From: CASQEL01 sp036655975
GTDB taxonomy: Bacteria > Desulfobacterota > Desulfovibrionia > Desulfovibrionales > Desulfovibrionaceae
Direction of reading: 5' to 3'
Assembly: GCA_036655975.1 (NCBI GenBank)
Contig: JAVVPD010000068.1
Span: 1 to 11,479, forward strand
Length of the DNA: 11,479 nt
The position numbers were made by a program, and so were the translations under genes. A model generated the notes under the pieces. It was not told the DNA's origin and did not search any database. It saw nothing but the letters and a program-made list of their open reading frames with translations. The stretch's first letter is position 1; each line of letters opens with the position of its first letter. Shown here piece by piece: positions 1 to 6,959 of this stretch.

Positions 1-10
1 CTCTCTTCAT

Positions 11-62
11 GAAAGCCTCCTTTGCTCGTGCAAGCGACTCACAAAAGGAGGCTTTCTTCTAT
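11..62 (+). terminator. Probable terminator of a gene left of the window
   Basis: Bases 11-23 and 44-56 are exact reverse complements (13 bp, GAAAGCCTCCTTT against AAAGGAGGCTTTC) around a 20-base loop. The pyrimidine-rich tail TTCTTCTATT follows on the plus strand. The minus strand has no U-run, so plus-strand termination is more likely. The U-tract is interrupted, so efficiency is uncertain. Confidence 0.6.
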
Positions 63-137
63 TCCTGGCTGGCGCAACTCTGTTCTGGGCCTCGGCAAAT
101 CTGAGGGGGTTTCCTCTTGGACGAGTGCATTTAACAC

Positions 138-167
138 TTGAAAGAATCCCCCCTGTGTCTGCATACT
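138..167 (+). promoter_or_regulatory. Possible sigma-70 promoter for aor
   Basis: TTGAAA (138-143) and CATACT (162-167) are separated by 18 bases, matching the -35 and -10 consensus at 5/6 and 4/6 positions. Transcription would start near 174 and give a leader of about 180 bases. A second -35-like element, TTGACC at 255-260, lies closer to the gene but has no -10 at proper spacing. This is inference from consensus only. Confidence 0.3.
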
Positions 168-263
168 TCTTCCCCTCGTAGCCTCGCTCGGCTATATGCT
201 TCTTGCAACATAATGAATTTTTTGATTTTTTTGTAAAAAAAACGCCAAAATCCCTTGACCGAA

Positions 264-286
264 AAAGTATATCGGGCGAAAGTATA
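264..286 (+). repeat. Direct repeat AAAGTATA, 15-base period
   Basis: AAAGTATA occurs at 264-271 and again at 279-286, within 100 bases upstream of aor and just after a TTGACC hexamer. Each copy ends in a GTATA-type half palindrome. A pair of sites about one and a half helical turns apart could bind a regulator, but I cannot tie it to a known factor. Confidence 0.3.
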
Positions 287-354
287 CACATCTTTTTTAA
301 ACTTTCCTGCGCCATGCTCACGCGCACGACACTTTTTTTTGTTGGAGGAATATC

Positions 355-2091
355 ATGGACAAAATTTTACGTATCAATGTAGCTGCTGCCGGTGGCCCCA
401 CCGCTACGGTGGAAGGCTTGGGCGAATATGCAGGTTTGGGTGGCCGCGCCATGACCACAGCTGTGGTATGCAAGGAAGTCCCCCCCACTTGCCATGCCCT
501 CGGGCCAGAAAATAAATTGGTTATTGCCCCCGGTCTTATGGCGGGCAGTGCCGCTTCCACCTCCGGGCGTATTTCGGTGGGTTGCAAAAGCCCATTAACA
601 GGCGGCATTAAAGAAGCCAACTCTGGCGGCACGGGCGGTCAATATATTGCCCGCCTCGGCTATGCGGCAATTATTATTGAAGGCGAACGCCACGGGACAG
701 ATTGGTACAAAATTATCATCAAATCCTCCGGCGTAACTATTGAAAAGGCCAATGACCTTGCCACTTTGTCTAACTATCCCGCTGTGGAAAAATTGCATGC
801 CCAGTACGGGGAAAAACCCTGCTGCATTACCATTGGCACCGCTGGTGAAATGCGTATGAGCAATTCTACCATCTGCTTTACCGACCCAGAAGGTCGCCCC
901 ACCCGCCATGCGGCTCGCGGCGGCGTAGGCGCGGTTATGGGTTCCAAGGGCATCAAGGCCATTATTGTTGACCCCTCCGACACCAAGGTGCGCCAGCCCC
1001 AAAATCCCGAAGCCTTCAAAGACGCCAACCGTGCCTTCACCGAAGGGCTGCGCCGTCATCCGGTTACTGGGCAAGGCCTGCCCACCTACGGCACAAACGT
1101 ACTTGTCAATATCCTTAACGAAGCCGGTGGCCTACCTACAAAAAACTTCACCATTGGGCGTTTTGATCATGTCAACGACATCAGCGGTGAAACCATGATG
1201 GAAACCCAAACCAAACGCGGCGGCACCATCACCCACGGCTGTCACCGAGGTTGTGTTATTCAGTGTTCGGGTATTTGCGTGGACAAAAACGGCACCTACG
1301 TTTCTAAACAGCCAGAATACGAAACCGTGTGGGCCCACGGGGCCAATTGCGGTATTTCCGATTTAGACGCTATCATCAAAATGGACCGTCTGGACGACGA
1401 TTACGGCCTAGACACCATTGAAATGGGCGCAGCCATCGGCGTTGCTATGGAAGCGGGCGTCCTCAAATGGGGTGATGCCGAGGGCGCTATCAAACTTATT
1501 CACGAAGTGGGCAAGGGCACGCCGCTGGGGCGCATCCTCGGGGCAGGCACTGCCACCACAGCCCGCTGCTTTGGCCTAGAACGTGCGCCTGTGGTCAAAG
1601 GGCAAGCCATGCCCGCCTATGACCCCCGTTCGGTCAAGGGCATTGGGGTTACCTATGCCACCACCACCCAAGGTGCGGACCATACTGCGGGCTATTCCAT
1701 CACCGGCAACATATTGGGCATTGGCGTAAAAGCTGATCCCTTAAAGGCCGAAGGCCAGGTTGCCCTTTCCCGTGATTTACAAATTGCCACCGCCGCCCTT
1801 GATTCCACGGGCTATTGCTTGTTTGTTGCCCTTGCCATTCTGGATCAAGCCGACACCTTCCAAGCCATGGTTGACAGCATCAACGCCATGTATGGCTTGA
1901 AACTTGACGGCAACGGCGTGGTAGAACTTGGCAAGCAGATTCTGCGTCAGGAACGTACATTCAATGCCGCCGCAGGCTTCACCAAAGCCCACGACCGCCT
2001 GCCCATGTATCTCTGCCGCGAAACTGTGGCCCCGCATCACAGTCATTTTGATGTCACAGATGACGATCTGGACAGCCTGTACAATTTCTAA
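355..2091 (+). CDS. aor: Aldehyde:ferredoxin oxidoreductase (W/Mo-pterin, AOR family)
   Basis: Cytoplasmic enzyme of 578 residues that interconverts aldehydes and carboxylic acids with ferredoxin, using a bis-pterin tungsten or molybdenum cofactor and one [4Fe-4S] cluster. The N-terminal AOR domain (about 1-210) has the GLGGRAM, SPLTGG and SGGTGG signatures, then HAARGGVGAVMGSKGIKAI at 185-203, the usual pterin-binding region. The cluster ligands are expected at C296, C300 and C304 (spacing C-x3-C-x3-C, followed by C308) and at C488 in DSTGYC (483-488), the equivalent of the family DxxGxC motif. Archaeal AOR has C-x2-C-x3-C, so this is the variant seen in bacterial relatives such as YdhV. The start is well supported: GGAGGA at 344-349 lies five bases before the ATG. 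A strong terminator follows, so it is probably monocistronic. The true substrate is not visible from sequence. Confidence 0.93.
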   Translation: MDKILRINVAAAGGPTATVEGLGEYAGLGGRAMTTAVVCKEVPPTCHALGPENKLVIAPGLMAGSAASTSGRISVGCKSPLTGGIKEANSGGTGGQYIARLGYAAIIIEGERHGTDWYKIIIKSSGVTIEKANDLATLSNYPAVEKLHAQYGEKPCCITIGTAGEMRMSNSTICFTDPEGRPTRHAARGGVGAVMGSKGIKAIIVDPSDTKVRQPQNPEAFKDANRAFTEGLRRHPVTGQGLPTYGTNVLVNILNEAGGLPTKNFTIGRFDHVNDISGETMMETQTKRGGTITHGCHRGCVIQCSGICVDKNGTYVSKQPEYETVWAHGANCGISDLDAIIKMDRLDDDYGLDTIEMGAAIGVAMEAGVLKWGDAEGAIKLIHEVGKGTPLGRILGAGTATTARCFGLERAPVVKGQAMPAYDPRSVKGIGVTYATTTQGADHTAGYSITGNILGIGVKADPLKAEGQVALSRDLQIATAALDSTGYCLFVALAILDQADTFQAMVDSINAMYGLKLDGNGVVELGKQILRQERTFNAAAGFTKAHDRLPMYLCRETVAPHHSHFDVTDDDLDSLYNF

Positions 2092-2110
2092 ACACCACAC
2101 CCATACACTG

Positions 2111-2147
2111 TACCGCCCCTGAAGCACTTTTCAGGGGCGGTATTTTT
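2111..2147 (+). terminator. Rho-independent terminator of aor
   Basis: Bases 2111-2122 and 2131-2142 form a perfect 12-bp stem (TACCGCCCCTGA against TCAGGGGCGGTA) with an 8-base loop, followed directly by TTTTT. It begins 19 bases after the aor stop codon. Confidence 0.92.
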
Positions 2148-2155
2148 AGGTTCTG

Positions 2156-2185
2156 TTGACAGTTACGGAGCGTTTGCCTTAGGCT
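2156..2185 (+). promoter_or_regulatory. Possible promoter of the xdhC-like gene
   Basis: A consensus -35 TTGACA (2156-2161) is followed after 18 bases by TAGGCT (2180-2185), a weak -10. It lies just downstream of the aor terminator, where a new promoter is needed. A start about seven bases past the -10 would fall on the ATG at 2192, so the transcript could be leaderless. The same TAGGCT hexamer occurs as a candidate -10 upstream of dsrA. Confidence 0.4.
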
Positions 2186-2191
2186 TCCACC

Positions 2192-2767
2192 ATGGAACAC
2201 AAACTGCCCGAACCCCTTGCCTGTCCCGTAACGGAGAATATGCCCGGCATAGCCCTGCCCGCTTTGCCAAACTTTCCTGTTGTTTTACTGTGTGGTGCGG
2301 GAACCTTGGCCCTTGAAGTGGCAAAACTTGCAACGCAAGCCCGCTTTGTTGTGGACATTGTGGACAGCGATGCAGAAAAAATACCAGAAAACATGTTCCC
2401 CATGGCCCGTAATCTTTTTAGTGTGCCCGAATTTACGGATCTGGCAGAACAGTGCGCCATTGGCGGAACACATTATATCGCCATTTTAACCCACGCTTCG
2501 CACCATAGCCACACCATCCTTAGCCAAGCCTTACACTCCACAGCCCGCTATATTGGCATGATCGGCAGCCGCGAAAAACGTGCACCGCTCTTTGCTCAGC
2601 TCTGTGAGCAAGGCATGCCCAAAATGGAATTGGCCTGTGTGCGTTGCCCCATCGGGCTTCCCATTGGCGCGCAATCGCCCGAAGAATTAGCAATTGCCAT
2701 TGTTGCTGAAATTATCGCCGCCCGTGAGGGCTGTCTCCCGCGCACGGTGCTTCCCAAAGATCTTTAG
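2192..2767 (+). CDS. XdhC-family protein, Rossmann domain only
   Basis: Protein of 191 residues matching the C-terminal Rossmann half of XdhC/CoxI proteins, which bind molybdenum cofactor and help mature molybdo-enzymes. Visible signatures are the dinucleotide-type loop CGAG at 34-37 followed by LALEVAKLA, the acidic end of strand 2 (VDSD, 57-60), YIAILTHASHHSHTIL (95-110), YIGMIGSREKR (120-130), PIGLPIGAQSPEE (153-165) and a C-terminal AIVAEIIAAREG helix. Full-length XdhC proteins carry an extra N-terminal CoxI domain; it is absent here, and a stop at 2180-2182 rules out an upstream extension. Most relatives have GAGH where this one has GAGT. The ATG at 2192 has no clear Shine-Dalgarno. An alternative ATG at 2240 (M17) has GGAG only three bases before it. 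The neighbouring aor suggests, but does not prove, a role in cofactor handling for that enzyme. The family assignment is firm; the partner is inference. Confidence 0.85.
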   Translation: MEHKLPEPLACPVTENMPGIALPALPNFPVVLLCGAGTLALEVAKLATQARFVVDIVDSDAEKIPENMFPMARNLFSVPEFTDLAEQCAIGGTHYIAILTHASHHSHTILSQALHSTARYIGMIGSREKRAPLFAQLCEQGMPKMELACVRCPIGLPIGAQSPEELAIAIVAEIIAAREGCLPRTVLPKDL

Positions 2768-2806
2768 CCCTCCAAACCCTCTCCCTTCTAAACGTAGCAC
2801 CGCGCA

Positions 2807-2849
2807 AAAGCCTTGCTGTGACTCCACCTTGCGTGTGGCAACAGGCTTT
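2807..2849 (+). other. Imperfect hairpin between xdhC and aconitase genes
   Basis: AAAGCCT (2807-2813) pairs perfectly with AGGCTTT (2843-2849), and CCAC (2824-2827) pairs with GTGG (2835-2838) inside. It starts 40 bases after the xdhC-like stop. A poor U-run follows (TTTACAAAT), so it is a weak terminator candidate or a structured 3' end. AGGG/CCCT at 2857-2869 makes a small second hairpin just after it. Confidence 0.35.
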
Positions 2850-2875
2850 ACAAATAAGGGTGAATCCCTAATACT
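2847..2875 (+). promoter_or_regulatory. Possible promoter of the aconitase gene
   Basis: TTTACA (2847-2852) and AATACT (2870-2875) are 17 bases apart, with 5/6 and 4/6 matches to the sigma-70 consensus. Transcription would begin near 2882, giving a leader of about 60 bases that starts with the 2894-2913 hairpin. Consensus matching only. Confidence 0.35.
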
Positions 2876-2893
2876 CAAAAGCTAGTTCGGTCA

Positions 2894-2913
2894 GGGCAGC
2901 CTATGCGCTGCCC
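2894..2913 (+). other. Hairpin in the aconitase leader
   Basis: GGGCAGC (2894-2900) and GCTGCCC (2907-2913) form a perfect 7-bp stem with loop CTATGC. No T-run follows (the next bases are CGCTATAAAAAAA), so it is not a normal terminator. The ATG at 2903-2905 sits in the loop, with the AGGG that could serve it at the base of the stem, which argues against 2903 as the real start. It could protect the 5' end of the mRNA. Confidence 0.45.
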
Positions 2914-2944
2914 CGCTATAAAAAAACTAAACCAGGACAGCACC

Positions 2945-4852
2945 GTGAACCTCACCCAAAAAATCCTTGCCGCGCATTTGCGCTCTGGAAGCCTCACGAC
3001 CGGCACAGAAATACGTATCCGCATTGACCAAACCCTCACCCAAGACGCCACCGGTACCATGGCGTGGCTTCAATTTCAAAGCATGGGGGTGCCGCAGGTA
3101 AAAACCGATCTTTCTGTCAGCTATGTTGACCATAATACCCTACAAATGGGCTTCCGTAATCCCGACGACCACCGTTTTTTACGCACGGTTGCCGCACGCT
3201 CGGGCGCGGTATTTTCGCCAGCGGGCACGGGTATCTGCCACCAATTGCATCTTGAAAATTTTGCCAAGCCCGGCGCTACTCTGCTGGGTTCTGACAGCCA
3301 TACCCCCACTGCCGGTGGTATGGGCAGCCTTGCCATGGGCGCGGGCGGCCTGTCTGTAGCCCTGAGCATGGCGGGTGAGCCCTATCCCTTAACCATGCCC
3401 CAAGTCGTGCGCGTATGGCTGGAAAACCGCCTTACCGGATGGGCCAGCGCCAAAGATATTATTCTGCACCTTCTGGGCCTCTTGTCCGTTAAAGGCGGCG
3501 TCGGCAAAGTGTTTGAATACGCCGGCCCCGGTCTTGCCAGCCTCAGTGTGCCGGAACGCGCCACCATCACCAATATGGGGGCGGAACTCGGCGCTACAAG
3601 CTCCATCTTCCCCAGCGACGAACGCACCAAAGATTTTTTGACCACCCAAGGCCGTGCCGCCGATTATATCCCCCTGAGCGCCGATGCCGATGCCAGCTAC
3701 GATGCCGAAATCCGCATCGACCTTGCCAGCCTCGTGCCCCTAGCCGCCCAGCCCCATATGCCCGACCGCGTAGTGCCCGTGGCCCAATTGGCTGGGCTTA
3801 AAGTGGATCAGGTGGCTATTGGCTCGTGCACCAATTCCTCCTATGCGGATATGAAGCTGGTGGCTCAGGTGCTGCACGCTAAACAGGTCGCCCCCGAAAC
3901 CGATACGTGCCTCTCCCCTGGGTCTAAGCAAGTGCTACATATGCTTTCTACAGAAGGCTATCTGAATATCCTATTGCTGGCAGGAGTGCGCCTGCTGGAA
4001 TGCTCGTGCGGGCCTTGCATCGGCATGGGAGGTTCTCCCGTGTCCAAGGGCGTCAGCGTGCGTACCTTCAACCGCAATTTTGAAGGTCGTAGCGGCACCA
4101 AGGACGCACAAGCTTATTTGGTCAGCCCGCTTACTGCGGCCCACGCCGCCCTGAACGGCTGCTTTACCGATCCCGCCACATGGGGGCCAGCCCCCGCACA
4201 GCCCCAGCTTCCCCCCACAGTTCCCTCCATCCGTCATCTCTTCCTCACCCCTCCTGCCGCTGGCACCAAGGTGGAAGTGCTGTACGGCCCCAATATTGTA
4301 CCCCTAGAAAAATTTGCCCCCCTGCCCGAGCACTTGACAGCCACGGTAGTCATCAAACTTCACGACAATATCACCACCGACCACATTATGCCCGCCGGCG
4401 CGGAAATTACCGCCCTGCGCTCCAACATTCCCGCCATTGCCGAACATGTCTTCGGTCGCGTGGACGCTGATTTTGTGGCGCGCGCTCGCCGTGAAGATGC
4501 GGGTATTATTGTGGCGGGCGAAAACTACGGGCAAGGCTCCAGCCGCGAACACGCCGCTTTGGCCCCCCGCCACCTCGGCATCCGTGCCGTGCTGGCCCGC
4601 TCACTGGCCCGCATTCACAGGGACAACTTGGTCAACTTTGGCATTCTGCCCCTCACCTTCGTAAATCCGGCCGATTATGACGCGATTACCGTGGGCGCAA
4701 AAATCACCCTGCACAGTGCCCATCTGCACAGCGGGCGTGCCTGCCAAGTGGAGGTTGCCGGTATTGGCCCCCTCATGGTACAGCATGACCTAAGCCCAAA
4801 AGAATGCGACATTATCCGCGCGGGTGGTCTGCTTAACTACGTAAAAAAATAA
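2945..4852 (+). CDS. Aconitate hydratase (Aquifex-type aconitase)
   Basis: Cytoplasmic [4Fe-4S] enzyme of 635 residues that isomerises citrate to isocitrate through cis-aconitate. In incomplete-oxidising sulfate reducers this mainly feeds 2-oxoglutarate and glutamate synthesis. Domains 1-3 are N-terminal, with HTPTAGGMGSLAMGAGG as substrate-site signature. The cluster ligands are C295 in GSCTNSS and C355/C358 in CSCGPC. The C-terminal swivel domain carries DNITTDHIMPAG and the active-site loop YGQGSSREHAALAPRHLG. The length fits the short mitochondrial/Aquifex-like aconitase group, well below the roughly 890 residues of AcnA/IRP types. I chose GTG 2945 because AGGA at 2934-2937 lies seven bases upstream and the protein then begins VNLTQKILAAHL, as in relatives. 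An ATG at 2903 would add 14 unconserved residues and sits inside a hairpin. It appears to be its own transcription unit. Confidence 0.93.
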   Translation: MNLTQKILAAHLRSGSLTTGTEIRIRIDQTLTQDATGTMAWLQFQSMGVPQVKTDLSVSYVDHNTLQMGFRNPDDHRFLRTVAARSGAVFSPAGTGICHQLHLENFAKPGATLLGSDSHTPTAGGMGSLAMGAGGLSVALSMAGEPYPLTMPQVVRVWLENRLTGWASAKDIILHLLGLLSVKGGVGKVFEYAGPGLASLSVPERATITNMGAELGATSSIFPSDERTKDFLTTQGRAADYIPLSADADASYDAEIRIDLASLVPLAAQPHMPDRVVPVAQLAGLKVDQVAIGSCTNSSYADMKLVAQVLHAKQVAPETDTCLSPGSKQVLHMLSTEGYLNILLLAGVRLLECSCGPCIGMGGSPVSKGVSVRTFNRNFEGRSGTKDAQAYLVSPLTAAHAALNGCFTDPATWGPAPAQPQLPPTVPSIRHLFLTPPAAGTKVEVLYGPNIVPLEKFAPLPEHLTATVVIKLHDNITTDHIMPAGAEITALRSNIPAIAEHVFGRVDADFVARARREDAGIIVAGENYGQGSSREHAALAPRHLGIRAVLARSLARIHRDNLVNFGILPLTFVNPADYDAITVGAKITLHSAHLHSGRACQVEVAGIGPLMVQHDLSPKECDIIRAGGLLNYVKK

Positions 4853-4859
4853 TACTGTT

Positions 4860-4893
4860 ATGGGGGGGGAGGCTCTGCCCCCCCTCATGTTTA
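4860..4893 (+). terminator. G/C-rich terminator-like hairpin after aconitase
   Basis: ATG plus a G-run (4860-4869) pairs with a C-run plus TCAT (4879-4888), about 10 bp including one G-U pair, with a 9-base loop. Only a short GTTTAG tail follows. It lies eight bases after the aconitase stop. The U-run is weak, so partial read-through into the kinase gene is possible. Confidence 0.55.
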
Positions 4894-4926
4894 GCTACTG
4901 CCACACTATTTACCGCAAGACCTACT

Positions 4927-6909
4927 ATGACTTCAGAATTGCTGACAATGTTTTCAGATTCCACGTGGATCAATGAAGCCCTGCAGGCCGGAAATACTGG
5001 TTTGTGGCAAATTACGCTCAATCCCGACACCAAACAGGGAAGACTGTATGCCAACAACACCATGCTGCGGCTGCTCGGGCTTGAGCACCATCCCAGCCCT
5101 GAAGACTGTTACGCGTGGTGGTTTGGACGTGTGCAGGTAGATTATATCGAATACGTTACCCAAAATGTTATGCAGGCTTTTGCCGCACAGCAGCGGATTG
5201 AAGTGGAATACCCGTGGGATCACCCTCTCTGGGGCAAAATTTTTGTGCGCTGCGGGGGAAAACCAACCCCCTCCACCGACGGCCTTTTGCACCTTATGGG
5301 CTATCATCAGGATATTACTGAATTACACAGTACGCGCCAATCGCTGAAAGAAAGTCTTTCGAGCCTAGAAATGGCCTGTCACATCGGGAATATCGGCGTT
5401 TTCCAACTTCTGCCCACCAAAAAATCGTTTTCCATTGTGGCTAACTCGCTCTTTGCCGCGCAATTGGACGTAGATCTCCGCACTCCAGCCCCCCAATTGT
5501 GGGAAAGCATTGCCCAAAAACTCACCCCCCCGGTGCGGGAGCAGTGGCAAGCTCTCCCGTGCTGGGAAAAATGGCGAATCACAAACCGCACCACCTTGGA
5601 ACTTTCCTACCAGCACCCTTTCAAGGGGATCTGTTGGATCAACCTCGTGTGCGAGTATTTTTTTGATGGGCCGCAAATCCTGCGCGCCGTGGGCTATGTG
5701 ACAGATATCACCGTGCACAAAGAGCGGGAACTCCATCTGCAAAAAGCCAAGGAAATTGCCGAAGCCTCCAACCTGTCCAAGAGCATCTTCCTCGCCAATA
5801 TGAGCCACGAAATCCGCACACCCATGAATGGTGTGCTCAACATGGCCCGCTTGGCACTGGGCACACAGCTTATGTCCAAGCAAAAGGATTATATTTCAAA
5901 GATTTACTCTTCCGCTAAAATCATGCTGCATATTCTTAATGACATTTTGGACTTCTCCAAAATAGAAGCCAACAAGATGGAAATTGAAAAGCGCATTTTC
6001 ACCACCGGGCCGGAATTTACCGCCCTGCTGATCATGCTTCAGGAATGGTCGCACAATAAGGGCCTCAGCTTTGTCACCCATATTTCCCCCGAAATTCCCA
6101 CCTATTTGATCGGCGACGACCTGCGAACGCGCCAAATACTGAACAATCTTGTCAGCAATGCCATTAAGTTTACCGAAAAAGGCAGTATTAAGCTCAACAT
6201 AACCCTACTCTCCCAGATTGATGATCAGGTGCGCCTCGCCTTTACCGTGCAGGATACCGGCATCGGCATATCCGAAGCGGCCCAAAAAAAACTTTTCACC
6301 GCCTTTTCTCAGGTGGATCCCTCCATCACCCGCCGCTTTGGGGGCACGGGGCTCGGGCTTGCCATCAGTAACACCCTCGCCCAACTCATGGGGGGGAATA
6401 TCACCGTTGCCAGCACGCTTGGTGGCGGCAGCACTTTCTGTCTCGAATTGCCCTTCACCGTACCTTCCGCCAAAGCGCTCGCCGACAACCATTCCCCAGA
6501 AATAAACATTCCCCGCGATTTCAGTGGAACACGCATCTTGATTGCCGAAGATAATGACATTAATCAGGAAATTATGGTGGCCCTGCTTGAAGAATTACAT
6601 GCGGAATGTGTTGTCGCCAGCAATGGGCAGGAAGTTGTGGATATTTTCCGCGTGCAGCAGCATTTTGACTGTATTTTTATGGATATACAAATGCCGATCA
6701 TGGACGGCTATACCGCCACGCAGGCTATCCGCGCGAGTGGCCTCCCCAATGCCAGCACCATCCCCATTATTGCCATGACCGCCAATGCCATGCGCGGCGA
6801 TGACGAAAAAAGCCTCAATGCGGGCATGAACGCCCATCTGACCAAACCCGTGGAAATTGACGACCTCGCCCAAGCGCTGGCCCACTGGCTCATGCCCGAA
6901 TACAGCTAA
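4927..6909 (+). CDS. Soluble hybrid sensor histidine kinase (PAS-PAS-HisKA-HATPase-REC)
   Basis: Protein of 660 residues with no signal peptide or membrane segment, so a cytoplasmic sensor. Two PAS-like domains (about 15-135 and 145-260) both end in the typical PAC signature (GYHQDITELH, GYVTDITVHKERE). A short coiled linker leads to HisKA with the phospho-accepting H294 in MSHEIRTPMNG. The ATPase domain has the N box NNLVSNAIKF (N406), G1 DTGIGI (D443) and G2 GGTGLGL (472-478). The receiver domain (about 535-655) has the acidic pair E541/D542, phospho-acceptor D586 in MDIQMPIMDG and K640 in TKPVE. All catalytic residues are present. There is no DNA-binding or enzymatic output domain and no Hpt domain, so a separate phosphotransfer protein or regulator elsewhere is expected. 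The ligand of the PAS domains is unknown. The start has no obvious Shine-Dalgarno; ATG 4948 is an alternative. Neighbours give no functional clue. Confidence 0.92.
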   Translation: MTSELLTMFSDSTWINEALQAGNTGLWQITLNPDTKQGRLYANNTMLRLLGLEHHPSPEDCYAWWFGRVQVDYIEYVTQNVMQAFAAQQRIEVEYPWDHPLWGKIFVRCGGKPTPSTDGLLHLMGYHQDITELHSTRQSLKESLSSLEMACHIGNIGVFQLLPTKKSFSIVANSLFAAQLDVDLRTPAPQLWESIAQKLTPPVREQWQALPCWEKWRITNRTTLELSYQHPFKGICWINLVCEYFFDGPQILRAVGYVTDITVHKERELHLQKAKEIAEASNLSKSIFLANMSHEIRTPMNGVLNMARLALGTQLMSKQKDYISKIYSSAKIMLHILNDILDFSKIEANKMEIEKRIFTTGPEFTALLIMLQEWSHNKGLSFVTHISPEIPTYLIGDDLRTRQILNNLVSNAIKFTEKGSIKLNITLLSQIDDQVRLAFTVQDTGIGISEAAQKKLFTAFSQVDPSITRRFGGTGLGLAISNTLAQLMGGNITVASTLGGGSTFCLELPFTVPSAKALADNHSPEINIPRDFSGTRILIAEDNDINQEIMVALLEELHAECVVASNGQEVVDIFRVQQHFDCIFMDIQMPIMDGYTATQAIRASGLPNASTIPIIAMTANAMRGDDEKSLNAGMNAHLTKPVEIDDLAQALAHWLMPEYS

Positions 6910-6959
6910 AGCATTTTTGATTCCAGACGCTCCCTCCGGCACTTTACGGCGAAATTGCG

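Larger units (their letters stand above)
63..343. other. Non-coding stretch upstream of aor
   Basis: I see no credible gene in these roughly 280 bases; the open frames lack ribosome binding sites and any recognisable protein. The stretch holds a promoter-like pair at 138-167, described separately. It also has small hairpins: CGAGTG/CACTTG at 122-140 and TAGCC/GGCTA at 179-194, with AGGGGG at 104-109 able to pair with CCCCCT at 149-154. A very AT-rich tract (216-241) contains runs of T and A. A direct repeat of AAAGTATA lies at 264-271 and 279-286. I do not recognise a known riboswitch. Confidence 0.5.

Noticed and set aside
7..327. Minus-strand open frame of 106 codons upstream of aor
   Set aside because: It crosses a terminator hairpin and AT-tracts, has no clear Shine-Dalgarno, and resembles no protein I know.
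595..1074. Open frame of 159 codons antisense to aor
   Set aside because: Complement of the AOR reading frame, with no domain and no ribosome binding site.
2850..2925. Cobalamin riboswitch upstream of aconitase
   Set aside because: GGTGAATCC and GCTGCCCCGC look familiar, but the spacing is wrong, the GCAACTG part is absent and aconitase is not a usual target. Retained only as a structured-leader observation.
5365..5883. Open frame of 172 codons antisense to the histidine kinase
   Set aside because: Opposes well-conserved PAS and HisKA coding sequence; composition looks like shadow coding.
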